This document shows, one piece after another, positions 52,362 to 60,796 of a stretch of DNA of 64,000 bases. The notes beneath the pieces are model-generated. The model was not told the origin of the DNA and ran no database searches. It worked only from the letters and a program-made list of their open reading frames with translations. Both the position numbers and the translations under genes were made by a program. Source of the DNA: Glo-17 sp964637835 (lineage in GTDB: Bacteria > Krumholzibacteriota > Krumholzibacteriia > LZORAL124-64-63). Numbering within the stretch: position 1 is the stretch's first letter; each line of letters begins with the position of its first letter. The stretch covers positions 1 through 64,000 of the forward strand of contig CAZWYF010000010.1 of assembly GCA_964637835.1 (NCBI GenBank), written 5' to 3'.

Positions 52362-54817
52362 GGCAGATCCACCGGACCGTCGGCCGGCGGCGACTGGCCG
52401 CCGGCCTGTCGCTCGCGACGACGATGATGCTGGCGGCGGCGGCCCCCGCCCAGACGCCCACCTTCACGCCCCTGGTCACCGGCGACCGGGTGGTCACGTC
52501 CCTGGCCCACGACGGCCTGGTCTACGCCGGCCTGCGCAGCGGCGGCCTGGTGGTCTGGGACCCGGCCACGGCCACCACCTTGCGCAGTCTCGACCGCAGC
52601 GACGGCCTGGGCGGGCATTTCGTCGCCGACCTCGCCTGGTCCGGCTCCCGCCTCTGGATCGCCACCGAGGACGGCGGCCTGACGGCCATCACCGATCCCG
52701 GCGGTCCGGACGAGTCGCTGCGCGTCTACAGCAGCGCACTGTCGTCCCTGGACATCACGGCGGTCACCGGCACCATGGTGGGCCAGTCCGAGCGGGTCTT
52801 CTACGGCACCGACGGCGATGGCATCGGCGCCATCCAGGGTGGCCTGCCGGGCGCGTACCTGACCACGCTCGACGGCCTGATCGACGATGTCGTCATCGAC
52901 CTCGCCCTCTCCGCCGACCTGCTGCTGATCGCCACCCCGGACGGCATCTCCCGCTTCGCCGAGAACACGTTCACCAGCTACCCCTATGCCGACCCCGACA
53001 CCGAGTTCATCAACGACCTCGAGGTGGGACCCGATGGGGATATCTGGGCCGCCACCGATCAGGGCGTCAAGCGCTGGGACGACACCGCCCGCCAGTGGGT
53101 GCGCGTCACCTTCAACGCCTTCGTCAACGACCTCGCCGTGGGCGACGACACGATCTGGGCCCTGTCGGGGATCGGCAGCCTGCGCACCATCCGCGACGGC
53201 GTGGTCACCGTCCGCGAGGTGCCGCCGGCGCAGCCCGGCCGGACGTTCGTGGTCAACACGGTGGCCGCCGAGGGAGACGTCGCCTGGCTGGGCGGCTATG
53301 ACCGGCCGAGCGACGGTCCGTCCAACGGCAGCCTGGTGGCCTGGCCATGGCTCGCCGTGGCCGACGATGCCGGGGCCACGGTCCACACCCTCGCCACCTG
53401 CCTGGTGGGGGCCACCGCCGGCATGGACGGCGTGGCCATCGATGCCCGCGGGCGCGCCTGGCTCGGCGACCAGGCCGGCGATGGCATCTCCGGCTGGGAT
53501 GGCGAGCAGTGGGACAACGTCCTGCAGCGGGCCACCGCGGAGAACGACTCCTCGGGACTCTTCGACTGGTCGGGAAACATCCTGGCCATGGCCCGCGGCA
53601 ACGACGACGACATCTGGTTCGCCCAGTTCACCAACGGCGCCATCCGCTACACCCCGCCCGCCGCACCCGGTGGCCAGGAGGAGTGGCTCCTGCTCTCGCC
53701 GGAGAACTCGCCCATGCTCGGCGATGCCTTCCTGCACCTCGCGGTGCATCCTGACGGGCCGGTCTTCTTCTGCACCGACAACGTGACCTTCGGCGGCTCG
53801 CCCAACAACGACTACGGCGTGGACGTGCTGGCCGACCCCGGCCGCCCGCGCGATCCGGCCTCGTGGCTCCACCTGGCGCCGGGGCTGCTCGGCGGCAACG
53901 TGATCCGCGCGATCACCTTCACCAGCCGGGACGTGGTCTGGATCGCGGTGGCCGGCGCCGGCCTCATGCGCTGGGACGTCAACGGTCTGGGCGCCGGGGC
54001 CGACGCGCCGCTGACCTGGACCGACACCAGCGACGACCACTGGGCCGGCCCCGTGGCGAGCGTCGACGGGACGGACATCGACCTGGCCAGTACGCAGTCC
54101 CTGCTGCCCGGGCCCGATGGCAGCCTCCTGGCCGGTGGCGCCGGCCTGGTGCAGCTCCGTTACGAGCCCATCCTGGACCTCGCGACCCTGGAGAATGCGT
54201 GGAAGGTGAAGGACTCCGCGTTCACCGATGGCCTGCTCGGCCAGAGCGTGCTCGGGCTGGCCCGTGACCGGAACGGCCACTACTGGTCGCTCACCTCGGG
54301 CGGCCTGAATCGCCTGCGCTTCCGGGAGGACGGGGTGACCATCGACGCCTTCACCGATCTGGGCACGTTCTTCACCCTGGATTCCGGCTTCTACGCGCCG
54401 AGCGCCATCGTGGCCCTGCCGGGTGGCACGTACCGCGACCTGGCGGCCTCGGCCGCGGGCGACCGCCTGGTGCTCAGCAGCGATCTCGGCGCCGCCCTGG
54501 TCACCATTCCCGAGCAGGGCGCTTCGCTGGTCGAGGCGGCGGGCGCGGCGTACCTCTATCCCAATCCCTTCCCCGGCGAGACGACCGCCGACCGCGTGAG
54601 CATCGGCGGCCTGCCCATCGACGCCGATGAGCCCGCCTCCATCCAGGTGCTCAACCTGGTGGGTCAGATCGTCTTCCGGACGCGGCGGCTCGAATCCGGC
54701 GAGGGATTCTGGGACGGTCGCAACCGGCAGGGCGAGCGCGTGGCCTCGGGACTGTACGTGGTGCGCATCGAGCAGGGAGGCCAGACGCTCGTGCGCACCC
54801 TGGCCGTGGCCTACTAG
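52358..54817 (+). CDS. PorZ-like double beta-propeller protein with FlgD-like C-terminal secretion tail
   Basis: An 819-aa exported protein: signal peptide (about 1-32), two-component-regulator-type propeller repeats throughout ('RLWIATEDGGLTAI', 'DIWAATDQGVKRWD', 'DIWFAQFTNGAIRY', 'HYWSLTSGGLNRLRF') and a C-terminal FlgD-like Ig domain (about 730-819; 'YLYPNPFPGE', 'ASGLYVVRIEQGG'). PorZ of Porphyromonas has this order and binds anionic lipopolysaccharide at the type IX attachment complex. Size matches (about 776 aa there). Placement in a glycan operon suggests a related surface role, but homology to PorZ is inferred from architecture only. The ATG overlaps the previous stop. Confidence 0.7.
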   Translation: MRQIHRTVGRRRLAAGLSLATTMMLAAAAPAQTPTFTPLVTGDRVVTSLAHDGLVYAGLRSGGLVVWDPATATTLRSLDRSDGLGGHFVADLAWSGSRLWIATEDGGLTAITDPGGPDESLRVYSSALSSLDITAVTGTMVGQSERVFYGTDGDGIGAIQGGLPGAYLTTLDGLIDDVVIDLALSADLLLIATPDGISRFAENTFTSYPYADPDTEFINDLEVGPDGDIWAATDQGVKRWDDTARQWVRVTFNAFVNDLAVGDDTIWALSGIGSLRTIRDGVVTVREVPPAQPGRTFVVNTVAAEGDVAWLGGYDRPSDGPSNGSLVAWPWLAVADDAGATVHTLATCLVGATAGMDGVAIDARGRAWLGDQAGDGISGWDGEQWDNVLQRATAENDSSGLFDWSGNILAMARGNDDDIWFAQFTNGAIRYTPPAAPGGQEEWLLLSPENSPMLGDAFLHLAVHPDGPVFFCTDNVTFGGSPNNDYGVDVLADPGRPRDPASWLHLAPGLLGGNVIRAITFTSRDVVWIAVAGAGLMRWDVNGLGAGADAPLTWTDTSDDHWAGPVASVDGTDIDLASTQSLLPGPDGSLLAGGAGLVQLRYEPILDLATLENAWKVKDSAFTDGLLGQSVLGLARDRNGHYWSLTSGGLNRLRFREDGVTIDAFTDLGTFFTLDSGFYAPSAIVALPGGTYRDLAASAAGDRLVLSSDLGAALVTIPEQGASLVEAAGAAYLYPNPFPGETTADRVSIGGLPIDADEPASIQVLNLVGQIVFRTRRLESGEGFWDGRNRQGERVASGLYVVRIEQGGQTLVRTLAVAY

Positions 54818-54835
54818 CAGGGAGAGGGAGCGACC

Positions 54836-56305
54836 GTGACCGATCACGACCCGACGCCCGCGACCAGACGCCTGCTCATCGTGGGTGCCGGCGCCGCGGG
54901 CCGGGCCCTGGCCGCCGAGGTCCTCGCCTCGCCGGATCTGGGCATGCGTCCGGTGGCGTTCGTGGACGACGCGCCGGGCCTGCAGGGCGCCCTGGTGGAC
55001 GGGCTGCCGGTCCTCGGCACCACGGCGGACCTGCTGGAGGCGGCCCGCGCCGCCCGCGCCGACGAGATCCTGATCGCCATCCCGTCGGCCCGGGGCTCGC
55101 TGGTCCGGCGGCTGGTGCTCCTCTGCAAGGGGGCGGGCCTGCCCTTCCGCATCGTGCCCGGTCTGCGCGCGATCATCGAGGGCGATGTCAGCTTCGAGCA
55201 GGTGCGGCCCGTGTCGCCGGAGGACCTGCTCGGGCGCGAGACCGTCAGCTTCCAGGCCGGCCGGGCGCGGTCGCTGGTCCAGGGCCGCACGGTGCTCGTC
55301 ACCGGCGCCGGCGGCTCCATCGGCGGCGAACTCTGCCGGCAGCTGGTGGTCCTCGACCCGGCCCGGCTGCTGCTGCTCGGCCGCGGGGAGAACAGCATCT
55401 TCGAGATCATGGGCGAGCTGGCGGCCCGACGCCCGGACGTCGAACTGGTGCCGCTGATCTGCGACGTGCGTGATGCGCGACGCCTGGAGGTGCTCGCCGA
55501 CCGCCACCACCCGCACCTCATCCTGCATGCCGCGGCGCACAAGCACGTCCCGCTGATGGAGGAGAATCCCGAGGAGGCGGTGGTGGTCAACGCCGGCGGC
55601 ACCGCCAACCTCATCGTCTTCGCCCGCCGCACAGGCGCCGAGCGCTTCGTGCTGATCAGCACCGACAAGGCGGCCGAGCCCACCAGCATCATGGGCGCCA
55701 CCAAGAAGCTGGCGGAGCTGCTCGTCCGCCAGGCCCAGGCCACGGACGGTCCCACCCGTTTCATGACCGTGCGCTTCGGCAACGTGCTCGGCAGCCGCGG
55801 TTCGGTGGTGCCGTTCTTCATGAAGCGCATCGCCGCCGGCCTGCCCCTGCCGGTGACGCACCCCGAGATGACGCGGTACTTCATGACCATCCGCGAGGCC
55901 GCGCTCCTGGTCATCGAGGCCATGGTGCTCGGTGGGGCCGGCAGCACCTACATCCTGGACATGGGCGAGCCGGTGCCCATCCTCGAGCTGGCGCGCAACC
56001 TTCTGGTGCTCTCGGGATTCGACCCCGGCGAGGGCGGCCCCGGCATCGAGATCGTGGGACCGCGCCCGGGGGAGAAGCTGCACGAGTCGCTGCTGGATCC
56101 CGCCGAGACCCTGGAGCCGTGCGAGCATCCGCTCATCCACCGGGCTCGCTGCCGGGTGGGCGACCCGGCCGCGGCCGCTGCCGCGCTGCCGGCGCTCCTG
56201 GAGCTGGCGGCGGCGGGCGACCGGGCAACGCTGCGCCGGGACCTGGCCGCACTGCTCGGACGACCGGCCCTGGCCAGCACCCTGGCCGCGCCGCGCCGGC
56301 CGTGA
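54836..56305 (+). CDS. CapD/PglF-like nucleotide-sugar 4,6-dehydratase, short form
   Basis: A 489-aa SDR enzyme acting on UDP-GlcNAc or similar. Residues 1-145 form the CoA-binding-like domain. From about 153, 'VLVTGAGGSIGGELCRQLVV' binds NAD(P); 'HAAAHKHVPLMEENP', 'LISTDKAAEPTSIMGATKK', 'RFGNVLGSRGSVVPFF' are the family's catalytic blocks. The usual four N-terminal membrane helices are absent, so the enzyme is probably soluble. It likely makes a 4-keto sugar for the surface glycan. The GTG start is 18 bases after the PorZ-like gene. Confidence 0.87.
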   Translation: MTDHDPTPATRRLLIVGAGAAGRALAAEVLASPDLGMRPVAFVDDAPGLQGALVDGLPVLGTTADLLEAARAARADEILIAIPSARGSLVRRLVLLCKGAGLPFRIVPGLRAIIEGDVSFEQVRPVSPEDLLGRETVSFQAGRARSLVQGRTVLVTGAGGSIGGELCRQLVVLDPARLLLLGRGENSIFEIMGELAARRPDVELVPLICDVRDARRLEVLADRHHPHLILHAAAHKHVPLMEENPEEAVVVNAGGTANLIVFARRTGAERFVLISTDKAAEPTSIMGATKKLAELLVRQAQATDGPTRFMTVRFGNVLGSRGSVVPFFMKRIAAGLPLPVTHPEMTRYFMTIREAALLVIEAMVLGGAGSTYILDMGEPVPILELARNLLVLSGFDPGEGGPGIEIVGPRPGEKLHESLLDPAETLEPCEHPLIHRARCRVGDPAAAAAALPALLELAAAGDRATLRRDLAALLGRPALASTLAAPRRP

Positions 56306-57342
56306 CTCGCGGCGCGGCAGCAGCGCCGATCCGCGTGCGGACCTGCCACGGGCTGCCGGGCGCCTGGGAGACGCTGCTGGCGTCCTGCCCCGATCACGGG
56401 GCGGGACAGGATGGCCGCTGGCTCGAGCTGGCCGCCCGGCATCACCCGGCCGCCGACCTGCGCGTCCTGCTCGCCGAGCAAGACGGCTCGGTGGTGGGCG
56501 GCCTGGCGGCCGTGGTGCGGCGGCGGCACGGTCTCGATCATCTCGAGAGCAGCATCGACGGCCTGCCGGGCGGACCGCTGTTGCCCACCGACCTGCCGCC
56601 CGCGGTGCGCTGCGCGGCGTTCGCCGCTCTCTGCGGGGCCTACGCCGATCTCGCCGGCGGGCGCACCGCCCTGGTCATCCAGACCCTCGACCGTCCGGAC
56701 GCGCTGGCCCTGGCTGCCGACCTGGCCGATCCGCGCTGGACCGCCAGCGCCTTCGCCGCCAGCGTGGTGGACTGCCGCGAGGGCCTCGAGCACGTCGAGC
56801 GCCGGCTCTGGACCAACAACCGGCGCAACGAGCGCAACCGCGGCCTGAAGCGAGGCTGCGTGCTGGCCACCGAGCACGATCCCGACGTGGTGCGCGAGTG
56901 GTACCCGCTCTACCTCGCATCGGCCGCGGCCTGGGCGCAGGCGCCGTTGCCCGCGGCGCTGGTGGCTGCGCTGCTGCGCGAGGCGCCCGATCGCTTCCTG
57001 CTGACCACCTGCCGGCGGGACGGCCAGCTGGTGGGAGGGCACCTCTGCGTCCGGACGGCCGGCGGGCTGCTCGCCTGGCAGAGCGGCGTGCAGGCGGCGG
57101 CGCTGCGCGAGGTCTTCGTCGCCACCCTGCTCTACTGGCAGGACCTGGTGACGGCTTGCTCCGAGGGACTCGAAGCGGTGGACTACGGCGGCAGCGTGGG
57201 CCGCGACACCCTGGCCGACTTCAAGCGCCGCTGCGGAGGCCGGCCGCAGCCGCGCCTGATGCTCATGGCCTCCTCGCGGCTCGGGCGGGCCGTGCGCCGG
57301 GCCGGCCAGGCGCTGCGCCGCCTGCGGGGGCGTACCCCATGA
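56302..57342 (+). CDS. GNAT/FemAB-like acyltransferase
   Basis: A 346-aa protein resembling FemAB-type and BioF2-like GNAT proteins often encoded in polysaccharide clusters. Visible features: 'RWLELAARHHPAADLRVLLA', 'LWTNNRRNERNRGLKRGC', 'DGQLVGGHLCV', 'WQSGVQAAALREVFVATLLY' and 'VDYGGSVGRDTLADFKRRCG' (GNAT-like strand-turn). Likely acylates an amino sugar or attaches an amino acid; unproven. GTG start overlaps the upstream stop (GTGA), and the stop overlaps the flippase gene. Confidence 0.72.
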   Translation: MTRGAAAAPIRVRTCHGLPGAWETLLASCPDHGAGQDGRWLELAARHHPAADLRVLLAEQDGSVVGGLAAVVRRRHGLDHLESSIDGLPGGPLLPTDLPPAVRCAAFAALCGAYADLAGGRTALVIQTLDRPDALALAADLADPRWTASAFAASVVDCREGLEHVERRLWTNNRRNERNRGLKRGCVLATEHDPDVVREWYPLYLASAAAWAQAPLPAALVAALLREAPDRFLLTTCRRDGQLVGGHLCVRTAGGLLAWQSGVQAAALREVFVATLLYWQDLVTACSEGLEAVDYGGSVGRDTLADFKRRCGGRPQPRLMLMASSRLGRAVRRAGQALRRLRGRTP

Positions 57343-58640
57343 AGCTGGCCGCCACCGGCAGCCGCATCCTGCTCTGGCGCGCCCTGCAGAAGCTCGCCGG
57401 CGCGCTGACCGTCCTGCTGGTGGCCCAGGGCCTGGGGCCGGAGGGCAACGGTCGCTACAGCCTGACCCTGCTGGTGATCACCGTGGCGGCGTCCGTGCTC
57501 GCGGGCGGGGTGGGCCTGGCCTCGGTCCCGCGGCTGCGGCGGGGGGAGGGTCCGCCGCGCCGCCTGCTGGCGGCCCAGGCCTGGTGGCTGGCCCTGGTCG
57601 CCGGCCTGCTGGTGGGCCTGGCGCTGGCCGCCCGGCAGCCCTGGGCGTGGTCCTGGCTCCAGGGCAGCGTGGGGTGGGACCACGATCTGCTGGTCGCGGC
57701 CGGACTCGCGGTGATGGCCATGCTGGTCTTCGAGACGGTGAACTACGATCTGCTGGCCGCTGGCCGCGTGGTGACCGGGACCCTGGCCGCGGCCCTGCGG
57801 GCCACCGGCCACCTGGTCGTGGTGGCCGCGCTGCTCCTGGGCGGCCGCCTGGATCTGACGCTGGCCATCTGGTCGCTCACCGTCCTGCACCTGCTGGCGG
57901 CGGGCAGCCTGGTGTTGCGCCTGCGGGGCGCCCTGGACCGGTATCCCGCCGTGACGCCCGCCGGCCCGCCTGGTGCGGGACTGCCCCGGCTGGCGGGCCA
58001 GCTGGTCCGCGCCGGCTGGCTGGGCCAGCTCTCGGCCATCAGCTACCTGCTACTGCTGCGCCTGGACCAGGTGATCCTCGAGGGGGCCGCCGGCGTGGCG
58101 GCCGTGGGCATCTACGCCCTGGCGGCCTGGGCCGCGGAACTGCTCTGGCTGGTTCCGGAGGCGCTCAACCCCCTGCTGGTGCACTCCTCGGCCGGGAACG
58201 ACCACGCTGCCCGCGACCGCACCGCCGCGCGCGCCGTGCGCCTGGCCCTGGCCGCCACCGCCGTCGCGGCCATCCCGATGGCGGTCCTGGCGCCGCCCGT
58301 GCTCGGCCTGCTGCGGGACGGCGCCTTCGCCGCCTCGGTGGCGCCGTTATGGGCCCTGTTGCCGGGAGTGGTGGCCTTCGCCCCGGGGGCGGTGCTGGCA
58401 GGCGATTTCATCGGGCGGGGCCGTCCCGCGTGGAATACCCAGGCCAGCGCCCTGACCGTGGCGATCAACGTCGCGCTGTGCCTGCTCTGGATCCCCTCCC
58501 TGGGCGTCCTGGGCGCCGCCTGGGCCTCCACCGTGGCCTACGCCGCCGGCGCCGGCGTCATGCTCTGGCGCTTCCAGCGCGTCACCGGGCTGGCCTGGCG
58601 CGAGATCCTGGTGGTCGGGCCGGCCGATCTCCGCCGCTGA
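57339..58640 (+). CDS. Wzx-like polysaccharide flippase (MOP superfamily)
   Basis: A 433-aa membrane protein with about 12 helices. The N terminus 'GSRILLWRALQKLAGALTV' with 'VAQGLGPEGNGRYSLTLL' is typical of Wzx/RfbX proteins, which flip undecaprenyl-linked oligosaccharide across the inner membrane. The motif 'LLLLRLDQVILEG' near the middle fits the family. It ends the operon and overlaps the acyltransferase gene by 4 bases. No clear Wzy polymerase or Wzz regulator is visible in the window. Confidence 0.85.
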   Translation: MKLAATGSRILLWRALQKLAGALTVLLVAQGLGPEGNGRYSLTLLVITVAASVLAGGVGLASVPRLRRGEGPPRRLLAAQAWWLALVAGLLVGLALAARQPWAWSWLQGSVGWDHDLLVAAGLAVMAMLVFETVNYDLLAAGRVVTGTLAAALRATGHLVVVAALLLGGRLDLTLAIWSLTVLHLLAAGSLVLRLRGALDRYPAVTPAGPPGAGLPRLAGQLVRAGWLGQLSAISYLLLLRLDQVILEGAAGVAAVGIYALAAWAAELLWLVPEALNPLLVHSSAGNDHAARDRTAARAVRLALAATAVAAIPMAVLAPPVLGLLRDGAFAASVAPLWALLPGVVAFAPGAVLAGDFIGRGRPAWNTQASALTVAINVALCLLWIPSLGVLGAAWASTVAYAAGAGVMLWRFQRVTGLAWREILVVGPADLRR

Positions 58641-58689
58641 TCGTTCCCTCCGGTCCCCACACCCGTCCCCACCGAGCCCCACCACGGCC

Positions 58690-58729
58690 CCCTGGGCCTC
58701 TATTCGTCGAGAAGGCCCGGTTTCCAGGG
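58690..58729 (+). terminator. Hairpin after the glycan operon, probable terminator
   Basis: CCCTGG (58690-58695) pairs with CCAGGG (58724-58729), enclosing GCCTCT paired with AGAAGGC minus one bulged base. No T run follows directly. It separates the glycan operon from the division cluster. Confidence 0.4.
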
Positions 58730-58767
58730 CGTTCCCGCCAGCGTGGCATTTTTCTGGAAAAAGGGGA

Positions 58768-58797
58768 TTGACACCCTTCGTGGGGTGCGGCTATGGT
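58768..58797 (+). promoter_or_regulatory. Promoter of the mraZ division cluster
   Basis: TTGACA (58768-58773), 18-bp spacer and TATGGT (58792-58797). Upstream, 58749-58763 has TTTTTC and GAAAAA flanking two bases, an AT-rich palindrome-like block that could be an UP element. MraZ boxes lie 15 bases downstream. Confidence 0.65.
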
Positions 58798-58811
58798 TCC
58801 GTGTGTCCAGG

Positions 58812-58841
58812 TGGTGAGAGATGGGGAAAAATGGTGAAATC
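58812..58841 (+). promoter_or_regulatory. MraZ operator: three 10-bp-phased boxes
   Basis: TGGTG, TGGGG and TGGTG begin at 58812, 58822 and 58832, each followed by five A/G-rich bases. This matches the known MraZ site (TGGGN repeats every 10 bp). Position just after the predicted transcript start implies autorepression of the cluster by MraZ. Confidence 0.75.
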
Positions 58842-58909
58842 AAGGACGACGACACCATGATCCCCGGCCGAGGTGATGATCGTGAGGCGGCGAGCGGGAG
58901 CTGGAGACG

Positions 58910-59392
58910 GTGAGTGACCAGCGGCAAGACAGCGCCCCCGACGCTCGGGACCCCCTCCTGTACGGGTCCTACGAGCGGGCCCTGGACAGCAAGGGGCGCT
59001 TCAACGTGCCGTTCCGGTTCCGCAAGAAGGATCTGGCGCCGGAGGAGGAGCCTCCCCGCTTCATGATCACCGAGGACCCCCAGGGCGTGGTCAGCCTGAT
59101 GACCTGCAGCCAGTACGAGGAGTCGCTGGAGCGGACCAAGCAGCTGGGCCGCGGCCGGGAGCTGTGGAACTTCCTGCGCTGGCTGGCCACCCACTCGCAG
59201 GAGGTCCAGATGGATGGCCAGGGACGCGTGGCGGTGCCGCAGCGCTACCTGGATCGCATCGGCGCCCGCAAGCGTCTGCTGGTGCTGGGCGTGGGCGACC
59301 GCATGGAACTGTGGGAGCCGGGCCGCTACGACGCCGTGCAGACCGCGTCGGGCAGCCCCACCGAGGAGTTCTTCGAGGAGTTCTTCCAGTAG
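58910..59392 (+). CDS. mraZ: Transcriptional regulator MraZ
   Basis: MraZ is an AbrB-fold DNA-binding regulator of its own division and cell wall cluster. The 160-aa protein has both DxxxR-type motifs in the swapped-hairpin domains: 'LDSKGRFNVPFRFRK' and 'MDGQGRVAVPQRYLD'. The usual 'WEPGRYDA' ends the second domain, followed by a Glu/Phe-rich tail. The GTG start follows GGAGACG. Its boxes lie 70-100 bases upstream. Confidence 0.93.
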   Translation: MSDQRQDSAPDARDPLLYGSYERALDSKGRFNVPFRFRKKDLAPEEEPPRFMITEDPQGVVSLMTCSQYEESLERTKQLGRGRELWNFLRWLATHSQEVQMDGQGRVAVPQRYLDRIGARKRLLVLGVGDRMELWEPGRYDAVQTASGSPTEEFFEEFFQ

Positions 59393-59441
59393 TCGACGGG
59401 CCGCTCACGGAGGAGCGGCGGACCGGGAAAGGAGTCCACCG

Positions 59442-59855
59442 ATGCCGTGCGAGGGGATCCGCCAGCCAGCAGCCATCGCGGCGCCCGCACCCGCGCTCGA
59501 GATCCGCACCGCCGTCCGTGGGCGGACCGTGCGGATCCACCTCGCCGGCATCCTGGATCGATCGGGCGTGCCGCGCCTGATCCAGGAGGTCCACGGGGCG
59601 CTGCCGGGCCCCGGCTGCCTGGTGATCCTCGATGGCGCCGGCCTGGTCCATCTGGATTACCGCTGCGTCGGCATGCTGGTCCGGTGGAGCCGGACGCTGC
59701 GCTCCTGGCAGCAGCGCGTCTGCCTCGACCGCTGGAACGATTACCTCACCGCCATCCTGGCCGTCGAGGACTGGGATGGGGAGTTCGCCGATCGGTCGCG
59801 GTCCGCCGCGGCCGGCGCACGCTGGGAGATCACCCGCACCGTCCAGGTGCCATGA
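59442..59855 (+). CDS. Noncanonical STAS-domain protein inside the division cluster
   Basis: A 137-aa protein with one STAS (anti-sigma factor antagonist) fold: 'VRIHLAGILDRSGVPRLIQE', 'CLVILDGAGLVHLDYRCVG'. The usual phosphorylated Ser/Thr after the 'DLS...IDSSG' strand is replaced by YRC, so switching by an SpoIIAB-type kinase is doubtful. It lies between mraZ and rsmH, a place where no STAS gene is normally found. GGGAAAGGAG precedes the ATG by 7 bases. A 7-bp hairpin (59400-59419) lies in the gap before it. It overlaps rsmH by 4 bases. Confidence 0.6.
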   Translation: MPCEGIRQPAAIAAPAPALEIRTAVRGRTVRIHLAGILDRSGVPRLIQEVHGALPGPGCLVILDGAGLVHLDYRCVGMLVRWSRTLRSWQQRVCLDRWNDYLTAILAVEDWDGEFADRSRSAAAGARWEITRTVQVP

Positions 59856-60796
59856 TGGAGCGACCGCACGTTCCGGTACTCAGGGATGAGATTCTCGGCT
59901 TCCTGGAGCCGGGACCGGGACGGCGGATCGTCGACGGGACCTTCGGGTTCGGCGGCCACGGCGAGACGCTGCTGGCTGCCGGCGCGGAGGTGCTCGGTCT
60001 GGACCTGGACCAGGAGGCGGTCGCGGCCTGCAGAAGGATCTCGACCGACCGCCCCCGCCTCCACTGCCAGCGCCGCAGTTTCCGCGAGCTGCCCGCCGCG
60101 CTGGCCGAGGTCGGCTGGGACCGGTGCCACGGGCTGCTCCTGGATCTGGGTGTCAGTTCCCTGCAGCTGGACGACCCCGCCAAGGGCTTCAGCTACCGCG
60201 CCGAGGGCCCCCTGGACCTGCGCTTCGATCAGGAGCGCGGGATCACGGCCAGCCAGTTCATCGCGCAGGCGGACGAGAAGGAGCTCGTCCGCATCCTGCG
60301 CGAGTACGGCGAGGAACGGGGGGCGCGGCCGCTGGCACGCGCCATCAAGGCCGCACACCGCGCCGGACCTCTGCGGACCACGACCCAGCTGACCGACGCG
60401 ATCACCGCGGCGTTGCCCGCCGGCGCGCCGGTGAACGCCGTGCTCAGCCGGGTCTTCCAGGCCCTGCGCATCGCCGTCAACGACGAGCTCGGCGCCCTCG
60501 CCGAGGTCCTCGAGCATGCGCCGGCCGCCCTGGCGCCCGGCGGGCGCGTGGCCGTCATCGCCTACCATTCCCTGGAGGACCGGCTGGTCAAGCGCTGGCT
60601 CGATCGCGAGCGGCGCGACTGCCTCTGTCCGCCCGAGCTGCCGGTGTGCCGCTGTGGCCACCGGGCCACCATGCGGCCGGTGACGCGCGGTGCGGTCACG
60701 GCCACGGCCGACGAGGTGGGCCGCAATCCCCGGGCCCGGAGCGCGAAGCTCCGGGTGGCCGAGGCGCTGCCCGACGATGGAAGGAGAGCGCGGTGA
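59852..60796 (+). CDS. rsmH: 16S rRNA (cytosine(1402)-N(4))-methyltransferase
   Basis: Methylates N4 of C1402 in the ribosomal P site. The 314-aa product has the family's 'HVPVLRDEILGFL', SAM-binding 'VDGTFGFGGHGETLLAAG', 'GLLLDLGVSSLQLDDPAKGFSYRAEGPLD' in part and 'IAYHSLEDRLVKRWL'. The ATG at 59852 overlaps the upstream stop; a second ATG follows at 59855. mraZ-rsmH-ftsL-ftsI-murE is the standard division cluster. Confidence 0.95.
   Translation: MMERPHVPVLRDEILGFLEPGPGRRIVDGTFGFGGHGETLLAAGAEVLGLDLDQEAVAACRRISTDRPRLHCQRRSFRELPAALAEVGWDRCHGLLLDLGVSSLQLDDPAKGFSYRAEGPLDLRFDQERGITASQFIAQADEKELVRILREYGEERGARPLARAIKAAHRAGPLRTTTQLTDAITAALPAGAPVNAVLSRVFQALRIAVNDELGALAEVLEHAPAALAPGGRVAVIAYHSLEDRLVKRWLDRERRDCLCPPELPVCRCGHRATMRPVTRGAVTATADEVGRNPRARSAKLRVAEALPDDGRRAR

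Noticed and set aside
52169..56140. A very long open frame on the minus strand opposite the PorZ-like and CapD-like genes
   Set aside because: GC-rich codon bias in the plus-strand genes leaves the antisense frame free of stops. The translation is low in complexity, resembles no family, and the plus-strand genes have clear domains and coupled starts.
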